Notes under the pieces: generated by a model
The model's database searches: none
Told to the model about the DNA's origin: nothing
The model's input: only the letters and a program-made list of their open reading frames with translations
Translations under genes and position numbers: made by a program
DNA from: an uncultured Eubacterium sp.
Lineage (GTDB): Bacteria > Bacillota > Clostridia > Peptostreptococcales > Anaerovoracaceae
NCBI GenBank assembly: GCA_902495595.1
Contig: CABUXV010000021.1
Location: forward strand, 1 to 32,997
Length of the DNA stretch: 32,997 nucleotides
Direction: 5' to 3'
Shown: piece after piece, positions 31,130-32,997 of the stretch
Numbering within the stretch: position 1 is the first letter of the stretch
Layout of the letters: each line of letters opens with the position of its first letter

Positions 31130-32668
31130 ATGAATAAAGTAAATGTAGTAAGCAAATTTGTCAATCCGTTTTCTCAAGATGTAATAAGAATGTCCGAACG
31201 ATTTGATAGTGCGACAATTAATCAAAATTTTAATAAATTAGAACAATTGCTTGCAGATGCTGAGAAAATGCTTTGTGATGAAAATGCTGCCTCCCAAGCT
31301 AAGTTATATTATTCAATGGGAACGGTGTATAGTGATTTTGCAAAATTCAAAGGCATTTCAACCGAAAAGTCAACCGAAAAGCAGTTATATTATTTTCGTA
31401 AAAGTATTTCATTGATTGAAGCCGATGAATATTTTGATGGGAAGTACAAGCCGTATGTTTTAGGATTCAAAAGAGTGTTATATACAAATTATGCAAATAC
31501 TTTAGATCATTGTGGACGAAAAATCGCCGCAATTGAACAATATAAAAAGGCACTTAATATTGATGATAATTTTGGAATGGCTCTTGGAAATTTAGGTAGA
31601 GTATTTCAACATTATGGAATGCTTGAATATGATGACTGGCATCGAGATATATTTCATTATTTTGCATACCATTATTTGGACAATGCAATAAAATCTACGG
31701 ATCCTAATACATATTCTGAAGCTAAAGTATGTTTCAAAGCTACTATTGATTGTTATACTCCGGAATATATTGAAAAAGTTTTAAAACCAGATTTATGTTT
31801 TGAACAGTTTTCTTACGAAAACCCTGATGAACTTAATTATCGCAAGTGGTGTTTAAGTAATGGTTTGTTTTTAAATACATTGAACGATTTGCCTATAGCA
31901 GAATCTTGCTTTGCAGCAGATGTAGTTCAACTTCCGAATATGATAGCAAATATTCATTCCAAGCCTATTTTTCACGGAATGTTCAGTCATCTTAAACAAG
32001 AATATATTTATGCAAGGTATCTTTATTACAGCACATTATCTTTTATATCAGAGCCACATTATGCGGATAAGGATACATATATAAAAGCATATACAGATTA
32101 TTCCCTTTATTCAATTAGAGTGGAAAAATTGAAAACCGCTTTTAAAACGCTCTATGGACTATTTGATAAAATAGCATATTTTCTTGAGCATTATTTTGAA
32201 CTCGGCATTAATGAACGAGATATAAATTTTCGTTCTATATGGCGAGATTCCGCGGGTAGAGGGAAAAAGGCATATAATTATAAAAATGTGCTGAATCCTT
32301 CGGAAAACTTTGCTTTATCTTCATTATATTGGATTAGTAAAGATTTTTCAGATAAATTTGAAGATTCCCCAAATCCAGAGCTGAAAAGGATTTCTGATAT
32401 TAGGAATTCATTAGAGCATAAGTATACAAAAGTATATGATGTAATCAGCAAAAAAGATATTGCCGAATATGGAGATGGATTGGCGTTATATGTTTCAGAA
32501 GAAGAATTATATGAGTTAGTGATATTCTTATTAAAAATTCTTCGAGAGGCTATCATCAACTTATCTTTATGTGTAAATATAGCAGAAATACCTAAAAGGG
32601 AAGCAACTAAGGATAAGCTTGTTTTGCCAATGAGTCTTATGGACTATGAAGATGATTGGAAAGTATGA
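31130..32668 (+). CDS. TPR protein with C-terminal LA2681-type HEPN domain
   Basis: A 512-residue protein. Residues 35-190 have helical-repeat (TPR-like) features: AKLYYSMGTVYSDFAKFKG, LYTNYANTLDHCGRKIAAIEQYKKALNIDDNFGMALGNLGRVF. The C-terminal region (about 345-490) carries the HEPN active-site pattern R-x4-H in RNSLEHK (Arg425, His430), with long flanking helices. It resembles the LA2681 HEPN group, and HEPN proteins are usually metal-independent RNases in defence and toxin systems. The start is the ATG at 31130 behind GGGAGG. The longer frame back to 30956 would read into res. It lies in the same operon as the restriction genes, 43 bp after res and 12 bp before the SEC-C gene. An abortive-infection role is inference. 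Confidence 0.82.
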   Translation: MNKVNVVSKFVNPFSQDVIRMSERFDSATINQNFNKLEQLLADAEKMLCDENAASQAKLYYSMGTVYSDFAKFKGISTEKSTEKQLYYFRKSISLIEADEYFDGKYKPYVLGFKRVLYTNYANTLDHCGRKIAAIEQYKKALNIDDNFGMALGNLGRVFQHYGMLEYDDWHRDIFHYFAYHYLDNAIKSTDPNTYSEAKVCFKATIDCYTPEYIEKVLKPDLCFEQFSYENPDELNYRKWCLSNGLFLNTLNDLPIAESCFAADVVQLPNMIANIHSKPIFHGMFSHLKQEYIYARYLYYSTLSFISEPHYADKDTYIKAYTDYSLYSIRVEKLKTAFKTLYGLFDKIAYFLEHYFELGINERDINFRSIWRDSAGRGKKAYNYKNVLNPSENFALSSLYWISKDFSDKFEDSPNPELKRISDIRNSLEHKYTKVYDVISKKDIAEYGDGLALYVSEEELYELVIFLLKILREAIINLSLCVNIAEIPKREATKDKLVLPMSLMDYEDDWKV

Positions 32669-32680
32669 GGTGATAATTGT

Positions 32681-32997
32681 ATGAAGATAGGACGCAATGA
32701 GTCTTGCCCTTGTGGCAGCGGAAAGAAATATAAAAAGTGTTGTTTGGATAAATCTGATGAACAGCGTTTGGCTGAGGTAGTTTTGCGATCTTCCGAAAAT
32801 TTGAAAAATGAAGCGCATATTAAGCAATGTCTTCATCCAAACAAAGATGAGTGTGATGAAAAAATCATAAAAGCACATGCGATTCAAAACAATCGAATCC
32901 TTAATAAAATTTCTGAAAATGGTATGATTATATCTATGGATGGAGTGCAACATTTCATATTTCAGACTGCAGAAACAAAGGGACGTAAAATTGCAAC
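32681..32997 (+). CDS. SEC-C zinc-motif protein, cut by the window edge
   Basis: The first 105 residues are visible. An N-terminal SEC-C metal-binding motif, NESCPCGSGKKYKKCC (Cys9, Cys11, Cys20, Cys21), is the same motif as in the SecA tail. It is followed by a short charged linker and a second possible metal site, QCLHPNKDECDEKIIKAHAIQ (Cys50, Cys58, His66). The 'KAHAIQNN' stretch recalls small HNH-like or SEC-C proteins in accessory regions, but with only part of the protein I cannot call a nuclease. GAGGTG precedes the ATG, and the gap to the HEPN gene is 12 bp, so it belongs to the same operon. Confidence 0.8.
   Translation, partial: MKIGRNESCPCGSGKKYKKCCLDKSDEQRLAEVVLRSSENLKNEAHIKQCLHPNKDECDEKIIKAHAIQNNRILNKISENGMIISMDGVQHFIFQTAETKGRKIA

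Noticed and set aside
1..32997. CRISPR array, tRNA or rRNA genes other than tmRNA
   Set aside because: I saw no regularly spaced repeats and no tRNA or rRNA signatures in the window.

Overview
The window reads as chromosomal DNA of a low-GC Gram-positive anaerobe, most likely class Clostridia. Supporting signs are AT-rich codon use, strong GGAGG ribosome binding sites, a class II fructose-bisphosphate aldolase, a stand-alone Spo0A-type DNA-binding domain, a murB-PHP-rapZ-whiA cluster, and a one-piece tmRNA with an encoded CCA end. I cannot support a finer placement.

Bases 1-8316 are mostly housekeeping. They hold a nicotinate phosphoribosyltransferase with an unrecognisable N-terminus, aldolase (minus strand), and an orphan MltG-type N-terminal domain. 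A plus-strand run follows: RluD-like pseudouridine synthase (apparently leaderless), signal peptidase I, a second signal peptidase homologue lacking both catalytic residues, smpB, a small coiled-coil protein, the tmRNA gene, and a B12-binding radical SAM protein. Bases 8381-10650 are regulatory. They contain a stem-rich intergenic stretch ending in a strong terminator, a Spo0A C-terminal-domain gene interrupted by an in-frame TAG, two tandem XRE regulators with a candidate operator, and a LysR regulator divergent from a flavodoxin-cupin-CMD operon.

Bases 12133-17267 hold a YczE-like membrane protein, a YfcE-type phosphoesterase, and an unusual pair: a cysteine-free MoaA-like protein beside a Fic-like protein with a destroyed catalytic motif. 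argGH follows on the minus strand, with an ArgR-type operator just downstream of its promoter. Bases 17469-24535 form one plus-strand operon: AI-2E transporter, murB, PHP phosphatase, rapZ, whiA, thioesterase, and an RlmCD-type methyltransferase with a C-terminal extension.

From 24540 to the right edge the content is accessory. A decayed tnpV-type fragment sits directly behind the methyltransferase gene. Then a consensus promoter flanked by palindromic operators drives a compact operon: a DUF234-type ATPase, type III restriction-modification Mod and Res, a TPR/HEPN RNase-like protein (LA2681 type), and a SEC-C protein cut by the window edge. Both mod and res are broken by a single -1 shift, and each shift lies exactly on a slippery heptamer (A AAA AAG and T TTT TTG). 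This could be recoding, phase-variable switching, decay or homopolymer sequencing error. This operon is the most interesting system in the window.
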